The notes below the pieces were generated by a model. The model was not told where the DNA came from, ran no database searches, and saw nothing but the letters and a program-made list of their open reading frames with translations. Shown piece by piece: positions 17,418 to 28,700 of a stretch of DNA of 64,000 bases. Numbering within the stretch: the stretch's first letter is position 1; every line of letters begins with the position of its first letter. This stretch comes from Sanderia malayensis (Eukaryota; Cnidaria; Scyphozoa; Semaeostomeae; Pelagiidae), in contig RQOL01000361.1 in the NCBI GenBank assembly GCA_013076295.1, positions 209,634-273,633 of the forward strand, given 5' to 3'. The translations under genes and the position numbers were made by a program.

Positions 17418-18064
17418 TTATCCATTCCCAATAGTTCCACCAACATTCTATTCATTCTACATGTCATAAATTGTTGCTTCGAATTAAACCCCATTTCATT
17501 TTGAATGTTCATTCCTTTAAATCCCAAATCAAAAATATCAGGGGAACCCGTTATGGTTTTGATAAATATTATGGATTCTTGTTCCCATACACCTTTTCCA
17601 TCTTTCCAACTGACAAAATCAAAATCAATATTTATCGGTCTATTTAAAAACGTATTTAGATCGGCAAATGACCAATTTTTTCCATCATTATTCCATTGTA
17701 ATGCTTTATCTCTTTCTAGATGGATACGCGGCAATTGATTCCCAATCCAACCGTTTCCTGACCCATCCGTATTAAATACCAAATTATACTTATGCTTATT
17801 TTTAAGTACATCCACATTAAGATTATTCTTAAACACATTACTTGTTGATTGAAATGGTAAACTTATTCTTTGGACCCATATATGTCGCGCATAGTCCACT
17901 TGTTCATATCCTGGCAATATACATTTAATACAACATATTTTCCAATCTTTTGTTGCATCCAATGATAGTTTTTTATTTAATGTCACGCGAAATTTGAAAT
18001 TTTTATCCTTCGCTGATGCAGCTGCTGACGAAATGGCAACTATTTTTTGTGGCTTACTTGTCAT
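17390..18064 (-). CDS. Second penton-like capsid protein, 224 aa
   Basis: Intact frame. The first 55 residues repeat the pattern seen in the 418-aa minor capsid gene: a strand (NFKFRVTLNKKLSLDATKDW) followed by KICCIKCILPGYEQVD, fitting the W-x-I/V-x-L-x-x-I-x-x-P signature of Polinton penton-like proteins. The middle has GNGWIGNQLPRIHLERD and other beta-rich segments. The conserved VGDxxxPLLR block is absent, so it is shorter than, or diverged from, the standard family. Two penton-like genes in one element suggests two vertex or cement proteins, or a duplicated gene. Its end overlaps the next gene. Confidence 0.6.
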   Translation of the reverse strand: MTSKPQKIVAISSAAASAKDKNFKFRVTLNKKLSLDATKDWKICCIKCILPGYEQVDYARHIWVQRISLPFQSTSNVFKNNLNVDVLKNKHKYNLVFNTDGSGNGWIGNQLPRIHLERDKALQWNNDGKNWSFADLNTFLNRPINIDFDFVSWKDGKGVWEQESIIFIKTITGSPDIFDLGFKGMNIQNEMGFNSKQQFMTCRMNRMLVELLGMDNWTSDYFPK

Positions 18065-18148
18065 TCTTTATCGATATCATCTCTATCACGTCCTACCTCA
18101 TCATTTTCTCTCCTTTCTTTCTCATTTATCCTATTCTCTTCTTTTAAA

Positions 18149-19348
18149 CTATCTAAAAACGTTTTTTGATATAAAATCACTATTTTTTAACATGTTCAAT
18201 CTAGTCACTTTTGAATGATGTATATCTTTTGTTAACACCCATACAGCTTTCCAATATATCGGGGTTGATATTAATGACCAGTCTTTTTCTCTTTTAACTA
18301 TGTCCTCTATTTTTACAATTTCCGGAAATACTACTTCTTGTAATTGATCCATAAAAAATTTTCCGTCTACTGGTAACCCACCTAAATCATTCAATGAATA
18401 TGCAAATGGTGTATATGTCAAATCAACTTTATCTATGATAAATATTTCATCCGTCCATTGTTTATGGAAACCTCTTTTAAACACTTGTACATATGCCCCT
18501 TTTTTATATTTCGACGTTATTTTTCTCTTTTTCCCTCTCTTCACTTCTTCTGCATTTCTCGGTTTACGCGACTCTGGAATTTTGTCCTCTTGTTGTTTCC
18601 AGTATTTTTGTAACTTCTGCCTTACTTCTGCATAATTATTTACATTTACTTCATTAGGCGCCATTCCTATTATTCCATGGTAGGAATTATTCACACTTTC
18701 TACTATTTCATCCAACACATCCAAATAATTCTTAGAATTCTTCGCTTGCATATAGCGCACTAGTTTCAACTTCAACGTTCTATTATATCTTTCCACTATA
18801 GCACATTTTGCATCATCATTCGAAAATATTAATTTCACATTGTTCTTTGTCATCAATGTTTTAAAGGATGCAGTAATAAATTCCGACCCTCTATCCGCAC
18901 GTATCAACTTGGGGCAACGTTCTGTTGAATCAAATATACTTTGCATAGCTAACACACTAGATGGACCGGACTTATTCACCATCGGTCTTACCCATGCATA
19001 TTTATCAAATTGATCTACACAACAAAATAGATATTTAATTCCTTTGTTAAAGTCAGGATGAAATATATAATCGCTTTGAACATCCATTAAATCAATTTCC
19101 CAGCAATAATCCTGTCGACCTGATTTTATTGGTGGGTGCACAAACTGCTTCTTTATTGGTTTATAATCTCCATGTGTAATATTCGACTTTCACCATTCTA
19201 TTACCTGCGTTCTTGTTAATTTCGGTATTTCCTTCTTTGCATACGTATAAAACTTATTGAAGCCAGAAAATGAACCAGGAAAACTCGGGGTATTATATAA
19301 TTCAGATAATTTTTCATTTACGATTCTCTGCTCATTAATTTTATTCAT
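18149..19348 (-). pseudogene. Polinton/retroviral-type integrase, in-frame TGA
   Basis: Minus-strand frame of about 399 codons from ATG 19348 with one in-frame TGA at 19190-19192, 52 codons in. The rve catalytic core follows: WEIDLMDV (first Asp), LIRADRGSEF (second Asp) and AIVERYNRT (Glu, 34 residues after the second Asp). After the core comes a basic KRGKKRKITSKYKKG and a chromodomain/SH3-like tail, as in Polinton integrases. The enzyme would insert element DNA into the host genome. The stop removes the N-terminal helical region, so the gene is probably dead; no ATG precedes the core after the stop, the first downstream candidate being a GTG at 19141. Its ATG overlaps the end of the upstream gene. 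Confidence 0.85.
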
Positions 19349-20995
19349 TTTTTTCCTCTGCTATTTTATACTCATTAAATAATCGTTCAATGTCTGCAAT
19401 CATTTTCTCCTGAGCTTTCTTATACTTCCTCAATCCACCTTTCTTCTCCGCTTTTAACATCAATTTAAGTGCTTTTTTTCAAAAACACACACTTTTGTCA
19501 TCCTCACTCGACTCTGTTTCCGATTCACTTTCACTACCTGACGTATTTTCCTCACTGGAACTGTCCCATGTAAGTTTTTTCTTTTTCCTTGTTTCTTCTT
19601 CTATGTTTTACTCAACTCTTTGGCTACTTTCTGTGCAATTCCATTTTCATCCACTCTCACTTTTGTCGGTGGCGCGTACAACACCTCCCTCTCCATTTGT
19701 CTCGGACGTTTTACTGCTACTATTCGCGAAAGACGAGAATTCTCTCTATCTCTCATATCGTTCTCTTCATCCTCATAGACCGAATCATCTGAATACGCTG
19801 ATGATGGTTGGTACCTTCCTCTCATTAATATTTTTTTCAGTGATTGCTCCACTTGCCGTTCTACCATTTTTGAAATATTACTATAACCTAGACCTTCCAA
19901 ATCTTTATCTAACCTTCTCTTTAAACGTTGATTTGCTCTTGTACGCGTTGCAATAGGTGAATGGGTAGGACCCTCTGAATCACTATCACCTTCTAAATTC
20001 CGGCTTGCTGTATTAATTCTCTCTAATTTTGCTAACCGTTGCGAACTTCAAATTGATGATGGCGTTTCTTTTTCCTTTCGTCTAGCTCCTTCTGACCTTC
20101 GTTTTGATGAATAAAATCGCGCCAATCTTGATGCATGTCTCGCAATGCGAGCTGACGATGGTTTTTTACTTTCTATTGCAATTCTTCTTTGTAATTCATG
20201 AGGTAATACATTTATATTCATTCCCTCCGCTACTAATTTTTTAGCTACCGAAATCAAACCAACTGGAATATTCATAAATTTGTGCGGGTTATTAATATAT
20301 TCCACAAATTTTTCCGTTTTTCCGACATCCGGAATAAATTCATCTCCTATATGAAGCGTACTATCTTCTTTATCAAACTTTATATCTTTAGTTTGTCTCA
20401 ACGCTTTCACAAATTGTAAACCGTGAGGTTTTAGTTGATTTACTACCTTTACATTTACATCTGTCACATCATCCCCATTCAATATTTCTTTCAAACATCT
20501 TTCTTTCTTTTCTTGGAACACATTTCTTAATAATTGCACTTGTTGAATAAGCCTTTTAATTTTCTCTCCTTTTTCCCCCGCCAAAATGTTCTTATTGTTC
20601 CTTATTTGTTTTATCTGTTGATTTAATTCTTCAATTCTTTGACTTTGCACATTTGTGTCAAGCATTTCATTCTTTTGCCTTCCTGAATTTTGTGTTTCCA
20701 ACCCTGATTCTACATACACTGATTTTAACACTTCATCTAATTGATTTGCTTTATTTAACAACGCAACTCTTTCCACTGGGTTCTCCACTGTTAACGCTCT
20801 CTCGCGTAACTCTTTAATTTTTTGTTCATAATTATTCGGGACATCTAATGCTTTAATTTCTTGCAATTTTTTGTAATCTCGTAATGGAATCAATACATGT
20901 TTATTATTAATTCCTACCTCCCCATCTTTCCTTCCGTTTTCTACTTCATTCTCTTTATGTTGTGTTAACAAAGGTCTGTTCTCATTTCCTTCCAT
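19341..20995 (-). pseudogene. Lys/Glu-rich coiled-coil protein, decayed
   Basis: Starts at ATG 20995. The same frame continues past TGA at 20048-20050 to a TAG at 19601, and the coding character then moves to the -1 frame near 19605, crosses another TGA at 19479-19481 and ends at TAA 19341, overlapping the integrase start. Residues about 35-190 are heptad-rich (LNQQIKQIRNNKNILAGEK) and predict a long coiled coil. Later segments hold Arg-rich clusters (ARIARHASRLARFYSSKRR) and an acidic Ser/Glu tail. Could be a core or scaffold protein; no family recognised. Two in-frame stops and one frameshift make it a pseudogene. Confidence 0.6.
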
Positions 20996-20999
20996 TTAC

Positions 21000-21293
21000 T
21001 TATATTAGAATTATTCCACCAACAACTAACCCATTATTCGATGGAATCATCACCAATCTTCTTCTATTCCTCTTTTTATATTTCAAAATCGCCTTTAAAT
21101 TATTTTTCAACACTTTTTCTCTTAAATCCGCCGGAGTGACCTTTTTTTTCTGAAACTCCAAATGTCTTATTGATAAATCCTGTCTATTCATCGCATACTT
21201 ATTTTTCATTAACAAATTATACATGCCCTGATTAGAAAGATACAAAGAATTCGCACCTGTTACAAATTTCACCATCCTGTTTTTTTTAAACAA
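21000..21293 (-). CDS. Hypothetical basic protein, 97 aa
   Basis: Intact small frame, very basic (KKRNRRRLVMIPSN) with a hydrophobic end (NGLVVGGIILI) that could insert in a membrane. Ends 4 bp before the next gene. Not recognised. Confidence 0.5.
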   Translation of the reverse strand: MFKKNRMVKFVTGANSLYLSNQGMYNLLMKNKYAMNRQDLSIRHLEFQKKKVTPADLREKVLKNNLKAILKYKKRNRRRLVMIPSNNGLVVGGIILI

Positions 21294-21355
21294 CTCTCTT
21301 TTTAACTTCTTTTATCTACTATTATTTCTCATTATTTACAAAAAAATATTCACCT

Positions 21356-21796
21356 TCACACAGGCTCACTTTCTTGTTCTTTGCCTTCATCATCTGCTTC
21401 TTTTTTCTTCATCTTCTTCTCTCGTTTTACATTAGGTCCCAATAACATTCGCTTTCTTCCAGCCATCAGAGTAACCACAGAAACCTATTCTTCATCTTTA
21501 TCTGTTTTCGCTATGGGACTTTCAAATATCACTTTTTTCATCTTTTCCAATCTCCCTCCCTCAAATTCTTTTACATATTGCAACCACTCCAATTCCTTCT
21601 TTCCCACATCTCCCTCCGTTCTTACACACACTCTTGATTTTATCAAGACTTCACCCATCCCAATTTTGCAACCCACATACAACAACTGTTTCACAATATC
21701 TGCTTCTGGCAATTTCTTCAAGTATTCATATAACTTATAAATTGCCTCATTACTTGTGGCTGAGCACATAAAATCATACATATATTCTACTACCAT
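21356..21796 (-). pseudogene. Hypothetical helical protein, in-frame TAG
   Basis: The frame from ATG 21796 stops at TAG 21485-21487 after 103 codons. The same frame stays open for 42 more codons with a lysine-rich tail (KREKKMKKKEADDEGKE) to TGA 21356. CAG to TAG would explain the stop. Alpha-helical, no motif recognised. Confidence 0.4.
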
Positions 21797-21857
21797 CTTT
21801 ATTTGCTTCTTTCAACATAATGCTGACTCCTACTTTTTCCAACGATTAAATATTATT

Positions 21858-22313
21858 TTATTTTATCCTTTTTTTAAATAAAAACTCGATTATATTTTCC
21901 ACAACTTTCATTACACCCCATCCTTCATCTTTTGCAAATAAATTCATAAACTGTTCCCAATCTTGTTCTACTGTTCGCATAAATTCGATCAAACATTCTC
22001 TCGCCATTTTCAACTTTTCCTTCTTTTCCTCTACTATTTTAGAATACAACATAAAAATACCAACCACTCTTCCCCAATTTGTTCCATCAACATTTATTTC
22101 AGCTATAATTTCCCTAATCCATTTCTTATCTATCATTCTCCTATCATCCAAATTTTTATACATTGATCTTACAAATTGTTCGTTTTTCTCTTTCATTTCA
22201 TCAACTAATCTCAATAACACTTTAGTTTTCCGATCTAATTCTTCTACTTTCATTTCATTTATTTTACATGCAATTACCTCATCTATCACTATTAAGCTTT
22301 GTGCTCGTAACAT
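21858..22313 (-). CDS. Hypothetical helical protein, 151 aa
   Basis: Intact frame overlapping the end of the upstream gene by 35 bp. Almost entirely predicted helix with many Glu/Lys and heptads (VDEMKEKNEQFVRSMYKNLD). No recognised family. Belongs to the accessory end of the Polinton-like block. Confidence 0.5.
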   Translation of the reverse strand: MLRAQSLIVIDEVIACKINEMKVEELDRKTKVLLRLVDEMKEKNEQFVRSMYKNLDDRRMIDKKWIREIIAEINVDGTNWGRVVGIFMLYSKIVEEKKEKLKMARECLIEFMRTVEQDWEQFMNLFAKDEGWGVMKVVENIIEFLFKKRIK

Positions 22314-23337
22314 TGTTCCAATATCTTATCTCGCGAAATCGAATACATGTTAATGATATCAAAATGTAACTACAAAATAATTTTTCTAGTCCCTCTTCTT
22401 CTCCCATTTGTCTTAACATCTCCATTATAGAGCTCACTCTTGCTTCGTCTTTTTTCTTCCTCATCGAACTATCGATCACATCGACCATCATGTTAGAACA
22501 TTTTACTCCACCATCTTTTCCTTCATTCTGTTTCTCCAAGAGTTGCAAATACATGTCAACTCCCATTCCAAACTCTTCAACAAATTCTTCTCCCATCATC
22601 TTTTTCGCAAATAATTTAACTTTATCCACATCACGGTCTCCCCAACACATTATCAACGAGAGGTATATGCGGAACCAGTAGGAAAACGACATCATCCCTT
22701 CTTCTTTCTTCACACATTCATTTATGATATGAGCAACATCATCTCGTCCTATCTTTCTCACCTACTCCAATATTTTCTCCCACGTCAAAATCGGTGTGAC
22801 AAAATCCCACACCGTAATCAACCACCATACTTGTCTCCAACATTCTCCCCCACCACTATTTCTAATGTGCGGCAATGATTTATACACCCCATCCATTTTC
22901 GTTGTCAATTCTTCAAACAGATCATCAATATCATCTTCAAGCATCTTTATCATCTTTATATATACTTTATACCATTTACTAAATTCTCCTTTTAACAATC
23001 TTGCATCTTCGAACCCCGCCGTTTCTTCGACCCTCAACATCATCTCTGTAACCTCTTCAAACATCTTTCCCTTTTTCAACACAATCATCATTTATCTCAG
23101 TCACTTTTTCCACAAATTCCTCCACTTCCGTATGCAAGTCTTTGGATATTACACTCGCATACAACAAATCAATTTCCAATGCGTTTTTTTCGACTATCGC
23201 TGCACAATCAGCATCCACTTTGGATAATTTTTTCATCAACAACGCGTTTTTTATTTGTTTCTTCAACAGTGCATTATTTTCTCTTTGTAATTCCCATAGT
23301 TTCTCAATTTTAGATTACTTTCTCCCTCTCCTTCCAT
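22279..23337 (-). pseudogene. Decayed coiled-coil protein
   Basis: Coding character starts at ATG 23337 (a TATA-like tatataagg is about 40 bp upstream), shifts frame near 23305, shifts again near 23080, then runs through TAG 22762-22764 and ends at 22279. The first 90 residues are coiled coil (QRENNALLKKQIKNALLMKK). The rest is helical with several Trp and Cys. No family recognised. One stop and two frameshifts. Confidence 0.4.
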
Positions 23338-23419
23338 TTCAAATAATACATACACCTTCCCTGTTCCTTATATACACAAGTAAATCTAACTGTCAATCAT
23401 TCACCTGTCCAGCAATCAA

Positions 23420-23611
23420 TCATTCTTCTTTCATTACTTCTTGTAATCGCTTTTCTCTCAGACACTCCAGCTTTGCAATTTCATCTTCTATTTCACTCAA
23501 CTTTTCTCCATCTCCTTCAAAATACGTAACCTTCACATTTTCTATCTCCCGTCACCATTTCAACTTGGCTAACTTCACATTCATATCTCGTATGCTCTCC
23601 TCAATTTCCAT
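23420..23611 (-). pseudogene. Small coiled-coil ORF with in-frame TGA
   Basis: 63 codons from ATG 23611, with TGA at 23552-23554 after residue 19 and the true end at 23420. The second part (EGDGEKLSEIEDEIAKLECL) is heptad-rich. Same decay style as the rest of the block. Confidence 0.35.
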
Positions 23612-23888
23612 CGTATCTGACTAACTCTCTTCTCTTTTTTTCTCCCTTTTACATATTTCTTTTCTTTGCTTTTTTTCATTTTCATTTCTAAATTCTCTCA
23701 GCTGGCAATTTCTCTCTTTTATCTTTTTTCTTCTCCATCCGTATTTCGTTCATTTCAATCCTCATTTTTTCCAATACTTGAAATCCATCCATGCACATTC
23801 TGCTTGATCAATTTCGTCTTCCTCGAAGCCGCTTACTCCTTCAACACATTCACTTGCACTTAATTCCTCCATCCTAACACTTTACAAT

Positions 23889-24098
23889 TCAAATTTCATG
23901 TGCATCTAATCGTTCTCTTTCTTCCCAATAACGCTCATTCAATTCCGCCCAAGATCTTGCTAAAACAAAATAACCATGCGCTCCAAACACAAACGTGAAC
24001 AATAAAGTGAACAAAGTCATCATAAACAATACACCATGATGATATTCTATTACATCCATCAACTTTTCTACACCACAATCATACTTTGTTCCATTCAT
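23889..24098 (-). CDS. Small single-pass membrane protein, 69 aa
   Basis: Intact frame. One membrane segment at residues about 23-47 (GVLFMMTLFTLLFTFVFGAH), then a charged C-terminal helix (NERYWEERERLD). First gene of the minus-strand cluster. Small membrane proteins are common in such viruses; function unknown. Confidence 0.5.
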   Translation of the reverse strand: MNGTKYDCGVEKLMDVIEYHHGVLFMMTLFTLLFTFVFGAHGYFVLARSWAELNERYWEERERLDAHEI

Positions 24099-24467
24099 GA
24101 TTTCTCACATTTTAATTTTATTTTAACTCGCGTCTGCTTATATCATCCAAAACATTTCATTTATTTTATTTTAATTCAATTTTTTCTTTACATCAATCTA
24201 AAATTCACTATCCATTTTAATCCACAATCCTTTCTTTAAACATTTAACAAACCGTTCACCCTTCCGACCTTTTTTTTTTCATTTAACTTTTTCAACCTTT
24301 TTTTACAATCCAAATCAACCCATCCATTTTCATCCGCCGGTCGCTTCTTAAACATTTAACCAACAACCTGCGCGATCTTTGCCCTTTCCTTAAACATTAA
24401 AAAAAGCGGCTGCTCGTTAGCATACATATACTACTGGTATAGTTTGTTGGTATAGTATTTAGGTATA
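24099..24467. other. T-rich spacer at the right edge of the Polinton-like block
   Basis: No gene and no clear terminal inverted repeat seen. The right edge of the viral block must lie between here and the TATG microsatellite. Confidence 0.5.
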
Positions 24468-24468
24468 G

Positions 24469-24502
<34 letters not shown>

Positions 24503-24543
24503 TGTATGTATGTATGTATGTATCTATGTATGTATGTATGTAT
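24468..24543. repeat. (TATG)n microsatellite
   Basis: About 18 TATG units with one TATC. Open frames through it (YIHTYIHT on one strand, MYVCMYVC on the other) are not genes. Confidence 0.98.
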
Positions 24544-24655
24544 GGGCATGAGCGGTAGTGAATGCAGCACGCGAAGTGCGCCAACCACATTAGGCTTTTG
24601 TTATTTGACGGGATCTGGGCAGGGAGCGAAGCGATCGCACCCGGATAGTCTCTAT
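24544..24655 (+). repeat. Short dispersed repeat next to TATG tract, copy 1
   Basis: Begins gggcatgagcggtagtgaat and ends at the tagtct motif near 24652. The same ~110-bp sequence follows the TATG tract at 36622 with about 85% identity, and diverged pieces occur at 45200-45400. Confidence 0.85.
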
Positions 24656-25698
24656 ACACTAATCTACGTCGACACATGATCTGCGGGCACTCAACAATGG
24701 GCCATTGTTTCTTGAACAATTCATGTTCGACCAAACCATGGGATCAAAGGAGCGGGGCTGTGAACATAAAGGCTTTTTTGTGGGGTGCAAATAAGGGTGC
24801 AAATTGGTATAGAAATGATCGTTGCATTGCGCTGGTGATTTTCTACTATTTGGCTAATTTCTACTGCAAGCGGTTCAGGAGTTATGGCCCATTTTGTGTT
24901 CCGCCTTTCAAGAAAGTTCCCCGGACCAAGTTAATGAGATGCAAAACGAGCCTGGAGAAACACCTGTTTAAAGGTTTGTTTAAACAACGGGCCGCAAGTT
25001 GCTCAGGTTTAAGCATGAATACGTGTCGGAAATCAATTGTAAAGACATGTCAATTGTTGTCAGGACCTGTGGAGACAATGTGTTGACAAGTTTTTTGGTG
25101 AAAATACCGCGAGTTTTGTTTTGTTTCACCTCGCGTTTTTTCTGTTGATCGAGCGACCTAACAAAAACACGCTGACAATTTGGATTATCTTGGGTCGTTC
25201 TGGGCCAATTTTGTCCATTTAAACTTTCGATAACTGTTTATTTACACGAGAACTAAAGTTATCTGGGGTTGTTTTTTATGTTGATTTTCTTCTGTTTTTG
25301 GAAAGTTTTAGCCCAGTTTGGGTTTGACTGGAAAACTCGAAAATTTCAGGCAAAACCTGTGTGTTTTTCTTTTGCGAAAATTTGATTTTAACTTGCAAAA
25401 ACTTTGTTTTTTTCACCCAAATACTTTTGATAAATGTTCTACAAGCTATTAGCTTCATGTTGATATTTTTTTGGAGTGTGTAGGACAAATTTTCGCCAAG
25501 CTAATTGAATTTGAACGTTTTAGTGTCTCTAAAGTAGCCTTTTTTCACAGCTTTTGTGTTTGGCTGCAGTAAATACTCCGTTAAAGTTCAAAACACCACT
25601 GTTAAGAAATGTCAATATTTTTATCGGATTCGCTGTTTCCTTAGCTACAGTTTGATATATTTGTTATTACAGATTGAGTTTACATTTTCCAGGATGGA
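24656..25698 (+). repeat. Dispersed repeat R, copy 1, left part
   Basis: Collinear with 38790-39483 and 40914-41265 at high identity, including gatcaaaggagcggggctgt, acgagcctggagaaacacct and ttggctgcagtaaatactc. No coding capacity is evident. It is interrupted at 25699 by the TIR element and resumes at 31372 (aggtttttgaggtcaact). The continuous version is copy 2 near 41265. Confidence 0.9.
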
Positions 25699-25701
25699 TT
25701 A

Positions 25702-28700
25702 TTATAGTCCATGAGATTGACCCCCAAAATATCGATTTTATTCTCATTTCAAGGGACAAATCATGCCCTACATCAAATGAAAGCTTATTGTCTGTAGATT
25801 ACGAAAAACTATGATAGCACTTGATTTTCGGTAGCTTTGTTGTAAAAATCCGCCATTTTTAAGGGGGGCATATCAATTTTTAGGAAAATATTTTACTGAA
25901 AGACTACTCGTATTTTTTTATAAGAAACTAAAAAGTTGGCCCAGCACTAGATGTTTCTTAAATTTTCTTATGTTTCTATTGTTAAAGAAAACAATAAAAC
26001 AAAATAATCTATTGCTCTTTGCAAGAAATTCCAGTACTGAGTTTCTTATAAACGAGTTTCTTATAAAAAAAATATGTGTAGGTTCTTGAAAAAGCATTGT
26101 GCAGTCCCTAAAACCATCAAATGTCAATGAGAGTAATATGATAAGTGAATATTTCTTCTATTTTAATAATATTTTTTTCCATTTCCATAATATTTTCGTA
26201 TATTTCAATAATATTTTTGGGACACAGAGCATAATTACAGTTATCGTTTGACTGTCTGGAGAATTGATTTCCATAATTTGAGCAGCACTTGCAGGGTTTC
26301 AACCAAGCTTTTAATCTCATTCTGATTTAACCACATGCAATCATGGCCAGAGAATCAAAAATAAAGTTTGCGAAGCTCCTTGGTCTCAGATTTAAACAGT
26401 AGGCTTAGCCTAGAGACAAAATCATGGAAACTGAAGCATGTATTATTAAATGGAACTCTTGTGCCAATGATGATAGTGGCCTGGTGAAGTTGAAGGACAA
26501 ACGTTCTTGGGACAGCTTAGTAAATGCTGCAAGACTCAGAAATCATAACGATATTCTTGAAATTGATCGGGCACAAGAGCCAAATCAGTTCCCCGAACAT
26601 GTGAGATATCATCGGTATTGCCGCCAAATGTTCACAATGAGGAGGGATCTTGAATCTTTGAAGGCTATGGGTACTCAAGAAGAGGAGCGTGTTGAAGTTC
26701 GCTCAAGCCGCAGATTGTCAACTGAAGAGAGACGTGAGTTCGGAAAATTACCAAAAACGTGTATTTTCTGCAAAAAAGACAAGTTCGTCAAGAACAGTAA
26801 AACACGGGAGAAGCTTAGATTGTGTCAGGAGTTTAGGGCAGATGACACCATGAGAAAAGCAGCAATGATGCGTGAAGATACGGATTTGTTAGCCATTTGT
26901 AGCGATGAACTAATTGCAAAAGAAGCAATGTATCACCACACGTGCTACAAAAGCTATGTCAAAGTAACACAGACTCAAGTGAATAAACCTTTGCCAGTGC
27001 AAAGCCAGCCTGATGACCCAGACCCAGGTTCTCGAATTCACAGCATTGACCGAAATTCTTCAGACGAATTTTGTTGAAGGGGGATTAACTGACCACCAGG
27101 TCATAAAGTCGGCCAAAAAGAATCTTAGAAGGAAACTTGAAAATATGCTTGACGGATTTACTTACATAAATGTTGGTAATAAGTTATATGTGTTCCCGCA
27201 GACTTTGCTACTAGAAGACATTGTGTCCAATTATGTTGAAATGAGAAACGAACTAGAAAACATGAGAGCTGTGTCGGAGGAAAGTAAATGCATCGTCCAA
27301 TGCGCAACTATTATCAAGAAAGAGATTAAAGAAATGAAAGATGAAATGCCGTGGCCACCAAGCTATACAGATCTAACTTTTGAGAATATCAGAGTCGGTA
27401 ACCACCTTGATGCGTTTTAGAGCACTTGCTAAAATCTTCCTATGAGAAAGATTTGAGCGCTCGTGCTTTTCGCTTAAAATACTCTTTCGCGCAAGATATA
27501 ATTTATGCAGTATCGAATGGGAAAGTAAAAACACCGAAAAGTATCTTATTTCCCTACTGCATTAAATCACTGACTAATAATACAGAGCTTATAAACATAA
27601 CCTCAAAATTAGGTCATGGCATAAGTTATTCGATGATAGAAGAGCTTGACACTGAAAATGCATATCTTTGCATCGATGAACATTCTCAAGATGGAGTCCG
27701 AATACCGAAGAATACAAGAGAAGGAGAACATACCATGGTTATTTTTGACAACATCGATCGTCGAGAGGAAACATTGTCTGGTGCTGGGACGACTCATAAA
27801 ACAAATGGAGTAATTACTCAATGCGTGAGCAACGGCCACCATCCTGACTATCTTATCAAGAAAATGAAAATTCTGCTACTTTATTTCAACAAATGAAATT
27901 GGTCAACTACTCATGGCTGCTAGCAAGATACGCAAGTCTGCCAGAGCAAGTGCCAAGCTGGACGGGTTATAACATCAGGATTCGATCCGAAGAATGTATA
28001 GTCTTAAACAGCATTGGATACTTAGATTGTATTGATCTACCAGCAACAGAGATTTCGACAATTTATGAAGTTCTTCAATGATCAGTTCAAATCAAAGAAA
28101 AGCTCAATTTGAAATACATAGTATGCGTATTTGACCAAGCCATATACGCCAAGGCTACCAAAATAAAATGGAAGCGAAAAGAAGAATTTAAAGACTGTAT
28201 CCTGGTTATGGGAATTTTCCATACATTAATGATGTTTCTTGGCACTATCGGAAAACGCTTTGGTGATGCAGGATTGAAAGGTATACTAGTGCAGAGTGGT
28301 GTTTTGGCGGAGGGATCCGCAGACAAAGCTCTCCAGGGATCCATGTACAACAGAGCCGTGTGATGTTTCAAGCTTACTTACGAAGCACTGAACCGGTTGC
28401 TGCTGAAGAAGGCGAAGGATTGGTTTGAAGAATGTTAAACTCCAAAGGGAGTATTGGAGAAGGCAGTGTACGACATTAGAAGTCTCGCAGATGACCTTTG
28501 CCAAGACACATTCAATAAAGTAATTGCTGAAGGATCTCTTACTGAGTTTTCCAAATTGTTTGATCAATTTGTCAGTTGCCAGATTAAAGGAGATTTATCG
28601 CGTTTTTGGCTAAGTTTTCTGGAAATGGTTGAACTTCTCCTTGCAACAATTTACTCGACAAGATCTGGCAATTGGTTCCTGCACATTGAATGCCTTCGAA

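Noticed and set aside
12482..23554. TGA reassigned to a sense codon in the Polinton-like block
   Set aside because: TGA ends the intact major capsid and other genes in the same block, TAG interruptions also occur, and frameshifts are present, so decay is the simpler reading.
24397..24734. Open frames encoding YIHT or MYVC repeats at TATG tracts (also 31440, 36446, 41317)
   Set aside because: They are translations of microsatellites in every frame without other coding signal.
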